This document shows, piece after piece, positions 9,018 to 17,496 of a stretch of 34,848 bases of DNA (the stretch's first letter is position 1; every line of letters starts with the position of its first letter). A model generated the notes under the pieces. That model was not told the DNA's origin and made no database searches. It saw only the letters and a program-made list of their open reading frames with translations. Location: NCBI GenBank assembly GCA_937862865.1, contig CALMFJ010000147.1:1-34848 (forward strand), read 5' to 3'. Position numbers and translations under genes: made by a program. The stretch comes from an uncultured Pseudomonadota bacterium (GTDB lineage Bacteria; Desulfobacterota; Syntrophorhabdia; Syntrophorhabdales; Syntrophorhabdaceae).

Positions 9018-10304
9018 ATGGATTACCTGACATTTTTCAAGCTTGACGACGACCCTTTCCGGCTGACGCCGGACCCCGAATATTTTTTTCCTTCACAGGA
9101 ACATAACGAGATACTCAATTCGCTCAACTATGCGATCGAGCAGAAAGAAGGGTTTTCCCTGGTCATAGGACAGCCCGGCACGGGCAAGACGACTATCCTG
9201 AGGATCCTGATAGACCACTGGAAAGACAGGGCCGAGATCGCGCTCGTCATGACCCCGCGCCTGCAGCCGGAGGAATTCCTTCAGGCGGTTCTCGAGGACT
9301 TGAACATCAAACTTGGCGGCAGGAGCAAGAACGAGATGCTCAAGGCGTTTCGCGATATCCTGATCACGCATGCAGCAACGGGAAAGCGGATAATGATCGT
9401 CGTCGACGAGGCGCAGAACATGCCGGACGAGACGATAGAGGAACTGCGGCTCCTGTCGAACCTGGAGACGGAAAAGGAGAAGCTTCTCCAGATCATCCTC
9501 ATGGGGCAGCCGGAACTGCAGAAAAAGCTGAACGCCGCGCATCTGAAGCAGCTCGATCAGCGGATCACGATCCGTGCCGTCTTAAGACCGCTTACGCGCA
9601 GCGAGACATCGGACTATATCAACTTCCGGCTCATCAAGGCCGGCAAGGGAACGATCGTTTTCGACGAGGAGTCACGGAAAAAGATCTACGACATGTCGAA
9701 GGGGATACCGCGGGTCATAAATCTCGTTGCGTCCCGTGCTTTAATGGCGGCATTCGTCTCGGGGAGTGCCTCCGTGTCGAGGGACCATGTGAAATATGCG
9801 ATCGAACACCTTGCCGGGGAGCACAATGTGCCGTGGAGACGGTACGTTCCGTTCGTCAGGTACGGTATCGCCGCAGTAATCGTCGCCGTGGCGGTTATCG
9901 TGGGCCTGTACAGGTTCTCAGGTACAACATTCTCGAAGAATACGCCCGCCGCCGGTCCACAGGCCCGCAGTGTACAGGCGAAAGAGCCGGCAACGGCCTC
10001 AGGTCATCTTCAGGAAAAGGCTGGTGCCCCTGTCGGGGTGCCGGGGCTCTCCGGAAATATGCCGCCTGAAGCGGCCCTTCCGAAGCCGGATACTGTAAGA
10101 TACGTCACGATATCGGCGGGCAGCGCGAACATGAGAGGCGCCCCGAGTGTCACATCCGCAAAGGTTGCCTGGGCGACAAAAGGCGCAACCTTTGCGGTCC
10201 TCGAATCAAAAACAGACTCCACAGGCCGCACCTGGTACAGGGTTCAGTACCCGAGCGAAAAACCCTGCTGGATATCGGAAAAACTCGTAACGGAAAAACA
10301 ATAA
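9018..10304 (+). CDS. ExeA/MshM-like AAA ATPase with C-terminal SH3 domain
   Basis: 428 residues. The N-terminus MDYLTFFKLDDDPFRLTPDPEYFF is typical of ExeA/GspA-type proteins. Walker A GQPGTGKTT lies near residue 53 and Walker B IMIVVDEAQN near residue 130. An arginine-containing sensor region follows. One membrane helix lies at about 275-298, then a proline- and alanine-rich linker. The C-terminal 65 residues start at about residue 360 (ISAGSANMRGAPS) and have the pattern of a bacterial SH3 domain. Family members use ATPase activity inside and a peptidoglycan-binding domain outside to help seat the secretin. Here the SH3 domain probably does the wall binding. No strong Shine-Dalgarno is seen. 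Coupling to the gene 5 bases upstream is likely. Confidence 0.8.
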   Translation: MDYLTFFKLDDDPFRLTPDPEYFFPSQEHNEILNSLNYAIEQKEGFSLVIGQPGTGKTTILRILIDHWKDRAEIALVMTPRLQPEEFLQAVLEDLNIKLGGRSKNEMLKAFRDILITHAATGKRIMIVVDEAQNMPDETIEELRLLSNLETEKEKLLQIILMGQPELQKKLNAAHLKQLDQRITIRAVLRPLTRSETSDYINFRLIKAGKGTIVFDEESRKKIYDMSKGIPRVINLVASRALMAAFVSGSASVSRDHVKYAIEHLAGEHNVPWRRYVPFVRYGIAAVIVAVAVIVGLYRFSGTTFSKNTPAAGPQARSVQAKEPATASGHLQEKAGAPVGVPGLSGNMPPEAALPKPDTVRYVTISAGSANMRGAPSVTSAKVAWATKGATFAVLESKTDSTGRTWYRVQYPSEKPCWISEKLVTEKQ

Positions 10305-10326
10305 GAATCGCCTGTTGCCTGTCTTC

Positions 10327-11478
10327 TTAATTTCCCAGCAGGACCAGCCGTTCGTTGGCGTATTGCCTGGTTTTGGGGTCGGCGGTGGTTGATGCGAGGA
10401 TGTCCCGGTAGACCTTTTTTGCCTCCTCGCGTTTTCCCTGCTTCTCGAGGACGCGGCCGAGACCGGTTGGTCCCTGCGGACTGCCCGTTCCCGCCAGCTT
10501 CTCATAGATCTCGGACGCCTCGGGGTATCTGTTCCTGTTCTCATAGAGCAGGCCGAGGTTGTAAAGGACCTGCCTGTTGCCGGGCTCGAGGGACCGGGCC
10601 CGCAGAAGGCCCTGCTCGCCTTCGGAGATATCGCCGAGACGTATGGACGCGATGGCAAGGTTGATGATCGCAGGCACGTAATTCCGGTTCGTGTTAAGGG
10701 CCAGGCGGGAATACTGGACAGACTCGGCGTATGCCCCGGTTTTGATAAGGGCCCCGGCAAGCCCCGTCATGACGATATAGTTCTTCCCGTCGAGTGCCAG
10801 CGCCTTCCTGTAGCCCTGAATGGCCTGCGTGAGGTTGCCGCTCTCCTCGTAATTACGGGCGGAGTAGATCGCTGCGTCGCGGTCGGCCTTGCGGCGGTCT
10901 GAAGGCGAGATCCTCTCCTGCTTCTCATAGCGTGCGGGCTCGACGGGCCTTTGCTTCGTTGTTTCGGTCCCGCCCTTTTCCTGCGCGGGCCTTCCGGTGG
11001 TTTTCAGGTCGGCGACAGGCTCTTCGATCGTTGCGGGCCTCGCCGTTTTCTGCACGTCGCGGGCCCCGGCCTGAAAGCCCTGTGCCGGCGGCTCTATGGT
11101 CTTCTTCGGCTCGTCCGCCGGGGCGGCGGGCTGTGCCGGTTGCGGGGTTTCGGCCCGCGGCTCAATATTGGGTGCGGGGCCCTGGGAAGACGGAACGGGG
11201 CCGTCCTTTGCCGGCTGTCCCATCGGCAGTGTCCCCCGCGGGCCCGATGCCGCCTTCAGCCTTACGGAGGGTTTGAGAAAGGTGTTCATGTAATAGACCG
11301 CGCCAAAACCAATACAGACAATACAAAGAACAGCGACGCCGATGATCATGAAGCGGCCCCGTTTTTTCTTTCTTGCGGATGCCCGCGTTATGATCGATTC
11401 GAGGTGGGGCGGTACGACCGTATTTTTTTCGCCCGGTTCGTTCTTTGCTTTGGAAAGGAGGTCGGCGAGGAGGCTCAT
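10327..11478 (-). CDS. Membrane-anchored TPR protein, MshN-like
   Basis: 383 residues. A cytoplasmic N-terminus with a basic RKKKRGR patch is followed by one membrane helix at about residues 41-65. A long low-complexity proline- and alanine-rich linker runs to about residue 190. At least four tetratricopeptide repeats then run to the end, for example the segments around AIQGYRKALALDGKNY and AEQSVQYSRLALNTNR-type helices. Single-pass TPR proteins of this plan (MshN) occur in MSHA loci and are thought to help place the secretin or other assembly parts. It lies convergent to the ATPase gene with only 22 bases between them. Its start codon overlaps the stop of the transglycosylase gene as ATGA. 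Confidence 0.7.
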   Translation of the reverse strand: MSLLADLLSKAKNEPGEKNTVVPPHLESIITRASARKKKRGRFMIIGVAVLCIVCIGFGAVYYMNTFLKPSVRLKAASGPRGTLPMGQPAKDGPVPSSQGPAPNIEPRAETPQPAQPAAPADEPKKTIEPPAQGFQAGARDVQKTARPATIEEPVADLKTTGRPAQEKGGTETTKQRPVEPARYEKQERISPSDRRKADRDAAIYSARNYEESGNLTQAIQGYRKALALDGKNYIVMTGLAGALIKTGAYAESVQYSRLALNTNRNYVPAIINLAIASIRLGDISEGEQGLLRARSLEPGNRQVLYNLGLLYENRNRYPEASEIYEKLAGTGSPQGPTGLGRVLEKQGKREEAKKVYRDILASTTADPKTRQYANERLVLLGN

Positions 11479-12032
11479 GGAGGCCCGTCCCGTTCGCCCG
11501 CTGCGTCCCGGACGTGAAACACGAACGATGACCGGCCCCCCGCCGCTTTCTTCACGGCGACGCTTTTCCTGGTTTCCCGGCCGGCGCCCGGGCCTGCGGT
11601 ATTCGAGGCGTCTGTCACCCCTTTCAACTTGTGGAAAACCTTCCAGGCATAGGTCACACGTTTTTCACGGCTGTAGGCGTTATAGCACCCGACCGCCTCC
11701 CACGTATATCCGTGGCGGTCTATGCATTGCCGCAGGACAAAGGCCCCTGTCATGGTGTTGAGGCAGGCATTGTTCATGAGATCGTCATACGTCACGTTGA
11801 TCGTTCTAAGCCATGCTGAATTGATCTGCATAAGCCCTATGTCCGTCGAGCCGTTCGGGTTTTTGTTGACCGCCCGGGGGTTGAGGCCCGATTCGACCTG
11901 AGCGATGCTCTTCAACAGCCTGGGGCTGATGTTATAACGCTCCCCGGCCTCTTGAAAGCAGAACGCGCGGACATGGACCGGAAAACAGGAAAAGATCAGG
12001 AGTATTATACCCACTAATGCAAAAAAATACAT
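11475..12032 (-). CDS. IagB/VirB1-like lytic transglycosylase
   Basis: I chose the ATG at 12032, giving 185 residues with a clean signal peptide (hydrophobic segment, cleavage near HVRA|F). A TTG at 12071 would extend it by 13 residues but lies at the presumed -35 element. The mature protein begins CFQEAGERYNISPRLLKSIAQVESG and continues DIGLMQINS, ACLNTMTGAFVLRQC and AVGCYNAYS, the conserved blocks of the SLT/IagB family. The catalytic glutamate is Glu47. Such enzymes open local gaps in peptidoglycan for trans-envelope machines. Overlap with the TPR gene and location inside the pilus locus point to that role. The last 50 residues are basic and low in complexity. Confidence 0.85.
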   Translation of the reverse strand: MYFFALVGIILLIFSCFPVHVRAFCFQEAGERYNISPRLLKSIAQVESGLNPRAVNKNPNGSTDIGLMQINSAWLRTINVTYDDLMNNACLNTMTGAFVLRQCIDRHGYTWEAVGCYNAYSREKRVTYAWKVFHKLKGVTDASNTAGPGAGRETRKSVAVKKAAGGRSSFVFHVRDAAGERDGPP

Positions 12033-12042
12033 GTATGACTGG

Positions 12043-12071
12043 ATTATAAGAAAAAAGACCTTTAAAAACAA
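12043..12071 (-). promoter_or_regulatory. sigma70-type promoter of the transglycosylase-TPR operon
   Basis: On the minus strand TTGTTT (12071-12066), 17 bases and a perfect TATAAT (12048-12043). Transcription would begin near 12036, only about 3-5 bases before the ATG at 12032, and no Shine-Dalgarno is visible between. The mRNA would be nearly leaderless. Confidence 0.5.
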
Positions 12072-12103
12072 GCTTTATTCAACTAAGATAAATAAGGTCC
12101 TGC

Positions 12104-12712
12104 ATGGAAACCATCCTCCTCACAGAAGACGACGCCGCTCTCAGGGGCCAGATACGCTTTGCCCTGGAAGAGCGCTTCGAGGTGCGTGAAGCGGAAAACG
12201 TCCTGAAGGCGGTCCATGTTCTCAACTCGGAGAACATAACGCTGGCGGTACTGGACCTGGGACTGCCCCCCCACGAGGACACCCCCGAGGAGGGCTTAAG
12301 GCTCCTCCACTATATTCTCGAGAATTTCGGGATCAAGGTCATCATTCTCACCGGCCAGAAGACGGAGACGGCCGCCCTCGAATCCATAAAGTCAGGCGCC
12401 TTCGATTATCTCGTGAAGCCCGTTTCCATGGAGCAGCTCATGTTCTCGATCGACCGGGCCATCCTTTTCCGGGATACGGAACAGGAGCTGTCGAAACAGG
12501 GCACGGCGAAGGTGAGCTTCGGCATCGAGGTGGGCAAGGGCCTGCAGCCCGCCCGGGAAGAGGCGGAGAAGAACGTGATCCTCACCGTGCTCAAGAACAC
12601 GAACTTCAATGTCTATAAATCCGCAAAGCTTCTCGGCGTGAAGAGGGAAAGCCTCTATTATTTCATCAAGAAGTTCGGCTTCAAAAGAGAGGACATCGAT
12701 GCTGACTCTTAA
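12104..12712 (+). CDS. Response regulator with Fis-type DNA-binding domain, no AAA+ domain
   Basis: 202 residues. Residues 1-125 form a receiver domain: acidic pocket EDD at 8-10, phosphate-accepting Asp51 in LAVLDLGLPP, the Thr of IILTG and the Lys of LVKP. Residues about 155-200 form a Fis-like helix-turn-helix (EKNVILTVLKNTNFNVYKSAKLLGVKRESLYYFIKKFGF). NtrC-type regulators carry this helix-turn-helix behind a sigma54-activating AAA+ domain, which is absent here. The protein resembles the RegA/PrrA/ActR layout, which works with sigma70. It is cotranscribed with the kinase behind it and lies just before the pilin genes, so it probably controls them. AAGG at 12094-12097 precedes the ATG by 6 bases. 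Confidence 0.85.
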   Translation: METILLTEDDAALRGQIRFALEERFEVREAENVLKAVHVLNSENITLAVLDLGLPPHEDTPEEGLRLLHYILENFGIKVIILTGQKTETAALESIKSGAFDYLVKPVSMEQLMFSIDRAILFRDTEQELSKQGTAKVSFGIEVGKGLQPAREEAEKNVILTVLKNTNFNVYKSAKLLGVKRESLYYFIKKFGFKREDIDADS

Positions 12713-13802
12713 GTTCGTCCAGTCGATGTACCTTTTTGTCCTGGTGGCCGGTGCCGTTGCACTGGTCATTCTTTTTTATTTAAGGTACCTGACGAACCGT
12801 GCTTTCAAGGTCCAGCTGCGCATGGTCGATGCCAACCAGGAATGCAACTACGATATCGCCCTTTTTCTGCCGAAGGCCAGTGAGCTTGTCAAAACGGCGG
12901 AGATCGAGGAGATATTCTACGACATACACTATAGCGAAAGCACTGTTGCCAGGCCCGCCCCCGGGACCAGGCATACGATCGTCCGGACGATCACCCGGCC
13001 GGATTATTCCATAAGCCTCGGCATCGTCACGTCAAGCCCGCGGGGCTACCAGAGATATATCTACATGATCATCTTCGAGACCCTTTTTCTTCTCATTGAA
13101 ATGGACATCCTGATGAAGATAAAGGTGGCAAACGAGGCGTTGTGCAATTTTTCAAAGCTCCACACCTTTCTCCTCCATGATGTAAAAAATGTAACCCAGT
13201 TCATTAAAGGGCTTATTTACAATATCGACCGCATAAAGGGGCCCGAGAGGGAACACCGGTTCATCGAGTATTTGAGGGGGTCGGCCCCGGCGCTCAGCGT
13301 GAGGACGGACAAGATACTCTCCACGCTCGAGATCGGTATGGAGAAAGACGAGGAAGAGACCGCCGAGGAGGTCGACATCGCGCGCCTTATAAAGGACCTC
13401 TTTGCCCTGTACCACATAAAGGGCGAAGCGGCGGGCGAGGGGGCCCTGCCTACCCAGAGGCATAAGATGGTCACGGTTTTTGACAACATCATCAAGAACG
13501 TCCGGGAAAAATCGGCCAGAGAGCCGGGGATCGAGTGCTTTTCCTCTGTACGCGAGGAGACCGGATCGCTTGTCGTTGTCATCTATGATACGGGCAGCCC
13601 GGTAAAGAACATTGAGAGGATGTTCGAGCCTTTTTACACGACGAAAGAATCGGGGCTCGGCATCGGCCTTTTCCAGGCGCGCCATATCGTGAAGAACCTG
13701 GGCGGAGATATGGCGGTCGAGAACACCGGCAGGGGCGTTGAGTTCACCGTGAAACTGCCGAAAAGCGCGAAGACGGAGCATATCGACGCAGCCGGCGAAT
13801 GA
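12699..13802 (+). CDS. Membrane-anchored histidine kinase, PrsK-like
   Basis: 367 residues, overlapping the regulator gene by 14 bases, with AGAGAGG 6 bases before the ATG. One membrane helix lies at about residues 8-28. Residues 40-145 are an unassigned possible sensor region with a second hydrophobic stretch near 118-140. The H-box is HDVKN with presumed phospho-His160, the variant found in PrsK-type kinases and not the usual HExxN. The ATPase part retains an N-box-like FDNIIKNV, a G1-like YDTGSPVKN (shortened), an F-box MFEPFYTTK and the G2 region GLGIGLFQARHIV. It should phosphorylate the overlapping response regulator. The signal sensed is unknown. Possible inputs are surface contact or envelope state. 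Confidence 0.82.
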   Translation: MLTLKFVQSMYLFVLVAGAVALVILFYLRYLTNRAFKVQLRMVDANQECNYDIALFLPKASELVKTAEIEEIFYDIHYSESTVARPAPGTRHTIVRTITRPDYSISLGIVTSSPRGYQRYIYMIIFETLFLLIEMDILMKIKVANEALCNFSKLHTFLLHDVKNVTQFIKGLIYNIDRIKGPEREHRFIEYLRGSAPALSVRTDKILSTLEIGMEKDEEETAEEVDIARLIKDLFALYHIKGEAAGEGALPTQRHKMVTVFDNIIKNVREKSAREPGIECFSSVREETGSLVVVIYDTGSPVKNIERMFEPFYTTKESGLGIGLFQARHIVKNLGGDMAVENTGRGVEFTVKLPKSAKTEHIDAAGE

Positions 13803-13807
13803 GCGTG

Positions 13808-13857
13808 TCCGTAAATTCATTCTACATCTTGTATGATCGGCCGATCACTGATATAGT
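13808..13857 (+). promoter_or_regulatory. Promoter of the pilin-like operon with upstream activator box
   Basis: The -35 TTGTAT (13829-13834), 17 bases and -10 TATAGT (13852-13857) start transcription near 13864. Immediately upstream, and running into the -35, lies the box TC(C/T) GTAAATTCATTCTACAT (C/A) TTG at 13808-13831. The same box, with two changes in 24 bases, sits at exactly the same position relative to the promoter of the last pilin gene (17497-17520). A poor -35 with a conserved box beside it is the usual form of an activator-dependent promoter. Confidence 0.65.
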
Positions 13858-13860
13858 GAT
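13834..13860 (+). promoter_or_regulatory. Two overlapping palindromes over the pilin promoter
   Basis: TGATCGGCCGATCA (13834-13847) is a perfect 14-base palindrome in the spacer between -35 and -10. ATCACT-N5-AGTGAT (13844-13860) is a second inverted repeat that overlaps the first and covers the -10 element. Neither is present at the other pilin promoter. Both could bind a repressor. No binder is identified. Confidence 0.45.
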
Positions 13861-13914
13861 GTGCAGGTAAGGGAATACGGCGTGTAGACTGTACTCTCGA
13901 GAGGGCGTTGAGAA

Positions 13915-14511
13915 ATGCGGTTACATCTTTCAGGCCCGGGGGCCGGGAACAACGAGCACGGTTTTACCATGGTCGAGATCGCCATTGTCATGGTCGTCAT
14001 CGGTCTGCTTATCGGCGTTGTCCTCAAAGGGCAGGCCCTCATCCAGAATGCCCGGTATAAGTCCCTCATCAACCAGGCAAACGAACTCACCAATGCATAC
14101 TTCGCGTATCTCAACCAGTACGGGAAATACCCCGGGGACGACAACACCGCAGTCGGCAGATGGGGGGCCACGACGGCGGACGGCAACAACAACGGAAGGA
14201 TCGACAATGCCGAACCCCTGCGCGCCAACCAGCACCTGGCCCTGGCGTCGCTGATCGCCGGCACGTACAACGGGACGACCCAGACAATTCTCCTGAAATA
14301 CGGGAACGCGACCACGGCCACCTTCACGCAGGCCCCTGCCGCCATGCAGGCGCTGTGCGCGAATGTGATAAACTTTGCAGGTTTGGATGGCGAAGCGGCC
14401 CAGGCGCTCGATTCCGCGCTCGACGACGGGGTGTACAGTACGGGCAAGGTGCGGGGCGATGTCGCCTATACCGCGGGCACGGTCATTGCCAACACGAATT
14501 TGTGCCTGTAA
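13915..14511 (+). CDS. Type IV pilin (MshA-like), first of the set
   Basis: 198 residues. The leader of 16 residues ends in Gly, and the mature protein begins FTMVEIAIVMVVIG: the prepilin cleavage site, Glu at mature position 5 and the hydrophobic N-terminal helix are all present. Behind it comes VLKGQALIQNARYKSLINQ and a globular part with YGKYPGDD. The end LDDGVYSTGKVRGDVAYTAGT matches the last pilin gene of the locus (LDTMYDDGVATTGS and AAYTAGS), so the two are paralogs. It needs a prepilin peptidase, which is not in the window. GAGGG lies 9 bases before the ATG. The stop overlaps the next start as TAATG. Confidence 0.85.
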   Translation: MRLHLSGPGAGNNEHGFTMVEIAIVMVVIGLLIGVVLKGQALIQNARYKSLINQANELTNAYFAYLNQYGKYPGDDNTAVGRWGATTADGNNNGRIDNAEPLRANQHLALASLIAGTYNGTTQTILLKYGNATTATFTQAPAAMQALCANVINFAGLDGEAAQALDSALDDGVYSTGKVRGDVAYTAGTVIANTNLCL

Positions 14512-15602
14512 TGCAGGCGTACGATAAAAGAAAAAGGGATTCCGGGAAAATGAGAGCCGGCAGGCCGCAACTAGCTTCCGATCACGGTTTTACCATCGTC
14601 GAGATGGCAATTGTCATGGTCATCGTCGGCATACTCGTGGTACTCGGCGTCAGCATGATAGGCCCGTTGGCAAGGACGGCGAAGGTCAACGAGACGCAGG
14701 GAACGATCGACGCAGACCTCGAGTCGCTCATCGGGTTTGCCGCCACCAATAAAAGGCTCCCGACAAGTGCAAATTTCGCCGCGGCGGTGAAAAAGGCAAA
14801 CGATGGGTGGGGGAACGCCCTGTACTATATCGTCGATTCCACTCTCGCCCCTGCGGCCCCTTACACATCCCCCGATTACATCTGCACGAGGAGAAGCACC
14901 GGGCTCACCGTCAGGAATTGCCTGACCAACAATTGTACGACGACGGCGGGCACGGATTACGTGGACATACCGAACGTTGCATTCGTGATTATAAGCGGCG
15001 GGGAGAATTTCAACGTTCAGACCGCGGCTGTAACCGGCCGGGTGACCGTTTATGTCCGCCACGGGGTGACAACCCGTGACGATTGCACGGCCGCCGCCAC
15101 CTGTCCGAACTATCCTGCCGCCGGCACCATGATCAACCTGTCCGAACGCTATGATGACATCGTGAGGTGGGTCACCCTCGATGAGTTAAGGATAAAGACG
15201 GGGTGCCAGGGCGGGCAATTGAAGATCCTGAACAACGAACTGCCCAGCGGCACGACCGCGGCGTACGGCGCGGACATCTATGCATCCGACGGCATCCCGT
15301 TTACGACAGGCCCCAACACATACCGGTGGTGTGTTAACACGCTGCCCACAACAGGCCTTCAGGCATCGACCGGGTTGACCGCCGCCGACTGCATGACGAC
15401 GACATCCTGGTCCTCGGCCACGCCGGGCGACAGGCTGACGATCTCGAAGTCAGCGCTGGCATTGACCGCGAATTCATATCAGGTCACGGTTGTCGCACGG
15501 GACAATGCAGGGGGGTATGCCGCCGGGTGGCCGGCATGCAATGACCCTTTGAACAAGGACAACTGCAGCCGCAGATCGTTTGTCATCACAATAAGCCCCT
15601 GA
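14511..15602 (+). CDS. Large pilin-like protein with class III leader
   Basis: 363 residues from ATG 14511; an in-frame ATG at 14550 behind AGGG is a good alternative. A leader of about 26 residues ends SDHG, and the mature protein begins FTIVEMAIVMVIVG with Glu at position 5. The helix is followed by a soluble domain containing IGFAATNKRLPTS, DGWGNALYYI, DDIVRWVTLDEL and LKILNNELP. These blocks recur in the next gene. About 110 further residues follow, with several cysteines, ending in a beta-rich, Ig-like segment. Probably a minor pilin at the tip or in initiation, like MshO/MshB-type proteins. Function inferred. Confidence 0.78.
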   Translation: MQAYDKRKRDSGKMRAGRPQLASDHGFTIVEMAIVMVIVGILVVLGVSMIGPLARTAKVNETQGTIDADLESLIGFAATNKRLPTSANFAAAVKKANDGWGNALYYIVDSTLAPAAPYTSPDYICTRRSTGLTVRNCLTNNCTTTAGTDYVDIPNVAFVIISGGENFNVQTAAVTGRVTVYVRHGVTTRDDCTAAATCPNYPAAGTMINLSERYDDIVRWVTLDELRIKTGCQGGQLKILNNELPSGTTAAYGADIYASDGIPFTTGPNTYRWCVNTLPTTGLQASTGLTAADCMTTTSWSSATPGDRLTISKSALALTANSYQVTVVARDNAGGYAAGWPACNDPLNKDNCSRRSFVITISP

Positions 15603-15639
15603 TGATAAGAGGATAAAGAAATTGGGGACCGGGAATCTC

Positions 15640-17418
15640 ATGAAGAGCATCAGAGGCCTCGCGCTGGTGTATATTGTCATGACGATCCTTTTCCTTGTCG
15701 TTATCCTTGCAGCGGCGGCATTCATGGCCGGACCGCTTTCAAAACGCGTGAAAGCCGTCGAGACCGGGAAGACCTTAGATGCTGCGATCAGTGCGGTTAT
15801 CGGGTTCGCGGCGACAAAGGGCCGTTTGCCGACCACCGCCGAGTTTGTCAGCGCTGTACGCAAGGCCGATGATGCATGGGGAAACGCCCTGGTGTTTATC
15901 CCCGATGCCAGCATGACCACGGTCCCTGTGGGTTCGACCGAGGCGATATGCAGGTTGAAGACGACCGGCATCACGATCACCACTGCGGGGGCCCCGGTCC
16001 CCAACGTTGCGTTCCTGATCCTCAGCCGCGGGCCTAATCTCAATAATCAGACGGGCGCTGTCGCTGCAGCCGCGATCAGCGTGCCCGACGGCGATACCGT
16101 TATAGACAGTTATGCCGGAAACGGCGTCTACGATATACCCGGCCCGGCCCGGCCGGAGGTATTCGACGACATCGTCAGATGGGTGACGCTCGATGACCTG
16201 AAAAGCAGGCTTGGCTGTTCCGGGCCGACGCAGGGGCGGCTGAAGATACTCAACAACGAGCTTCCCTCCGTATGCTCCGGACAGGCGTACAACGCCACGT
16301 TGTATAGCGACGGGGGCGTCCTGCCCTGCCTTCCCTGGAGTTACACCGCTTTGCCCGCGGGACTGACGATGGCCCCTGCGACCGGCGTCATCTCGGGGTC
16401 GGTGTCGGCCCCGGGCGTATACCCGGTCACGTTTACACGAACGGACAGCGGGGGAAACACGGTACAAAAGATCCTTAATCTGAATGTTAGGGCCTGTCCC
16501 TCGTGGATGGGGGGGTTTGACAGCGCCTCAAGCCCGGGAGGGACGCTCTCGGGCGGGGCCGCCATCGGGGGGTCGGGGGCCGCAGGCACCGCGAGCGCGC
16601 TGGCCTTGATCGGGGTTTCTCCCTCCTTCATCCCCACAGACCAGGGCGGTGCCGGCTATCCAAAATTCAGTTTCGAACAGAACCAGGCCTTTTCGATCAC
16701 GGCATGGGTCAAACTGACGCAATTCCCCACGAGTCCGCCGGCGTCATTTATCTACCCGTTTGTCTCCAAGCCCGGCACCGGCGCGCAGATGAGCGGATAT
16801 TACCTGGAACTTCACAGTTCGGCCTTCAATCCCCCCAACACGTCGGGAAGGCATCGTATTGCGTTCAGGCTGATCGGGGATGCGGGGGGAAGCCGGACAA
16901 TTACGGTGTATAATACGACAAATATCACTACCCTGAACGCGTGGTACCACGTGGCGGCTTCATACAGCGGGTCGGGCCTGGCGTCCGGTGTCCGCATCTA
17001 CGTGAATGGCGCATCGGGTAAAACCGCATACCAGGATACGCTTGGCGCTCGAAGTATCATCAACACGAACCCTCTGACGGTAGGGTATTACAGTGCGCCG
17101 GCGGCATGGAATTCCGTTTATAACAGCATCTATATCGATGAGGTCCACATGTACGGTGCTGAGGTGAGGCGCCTCGGGGCGGCAAGGGTGGGGGGAGGCA
17201 TCGTGATGAGCCCGTCCATCACGGGCACGTCGGAAAGGATCAACTGCGGCACGGTGTGCGAGGCGTTCTATCCGAAAGGGGCGCAGGTGACCCTTTCGGC
17301 ATATCCCAGCCCGGGAAGCTCGTTCACCGGATGGTCGGGGGGCGGCTGCTCGGGAACGGGGGCATGCACGGTCACCCTTGGGGATGATATCAACGTGACG
17401 GCAACGTTCACGCCATGA
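15640..17418 (+). CDS. Pilin-like adhesin with Ig-like, LamG and B-repeat domains
   Basis: 592 residues from ATG 15640; TTG 15622, 9 bases after AAGAGG, is an alternative. The leader MKSIRG and a long hydrophobic helix look like a prepilin, but the fifth mature residue is Tyr and not Glu. Residues 30-230 repeat the domain of the upstream gene (IGFAATKGRLPTT, AWGNALVFI, DDIVRWVTLDDL, LKILNNELP). Next come a putative Ig-like domain (ALPAGLTMAPATGVISG), a LamG/concanavalin-like domain at roughly residues 280-510 (FSITAWVKL, WYHVAASYSG, GVRIYVNG, YIDEVHMYG) and a C-terminal B-repeat-like segment (GSSFTGWSGGGCSGTGACTVTL). The plan recalls MshQ-type surface adhesins. It probably binds a glycan or surface at the pilus tip. 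Confidence 0.75.
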   Translation: MKSIRGLALVYIVMTILFLVVILAAAAFMAGPLSKRVKAVETGKTLDAAISAVIGFAATKGRLPTTAEFVSAVRKADDAWGNALVFIPDASMTTVPVGSTEAICRLKTTGITITTAGAPVPNVAFLILSRGPNLNNQTGAVAAAAISVPDGDTVIDSYAGNGVYDIPGPARPEVFDDIVRWVTLDDLKSRLGCSGPTQGRLKILNNELPSVCSGQAYNATLYSDGGVLPCLPWSYTALPAGLTMAPATGVISGSVSAPGVYPVTFTRTDSGGNTVQKILNLNVRACPSWMGGFDSASSPGGTLSGGAAIGGSGAAGTASALALIGVSPSFIPTDQGGAGYPKFSFEQNQAFSITAWVKLTQFPTSPPASFIYPFVSKPGTGAQMSGYYLELHSSAFNPPNTSGRHRIAFRLIGDAGGSRTITVYNTTNITTLNAWYHVAASYSGSGLASGVRIYVNGASGKTAYQDTLGARSIINTNPLTVGYYSAPAAWNSVYNSIYIDEVHMYGAEVRRLGAARVGGGIVMSPSITGTSERINCGTVCEAFYPKGAQVTLSAYPSPGSSFTGWSGGGCSGTGACTVTLGDDINVTATFTP

Positions 17419-17496
17419 TGAGGCTCTCAGGCCGTCACAAGGCGGAACATGCCGCTGCCGGGCCGCCTGGATTTTTCATAGCGTAAAACAGTGTTA

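Noticed and set aside
12061-12089. TTTAAA-N17-TAAGAT as promoter of the response regulator gene
   Set aside because: Both hexamers are poor, and transcription would begin inside the gene's ribosome site at 12094-12097.
14160-14510. Longer N-terminus for the second pilin-like protein
   Set aside because: It would overlap the first pilin gene out of frame and put over 100 residues before the prepilin cleavage site.
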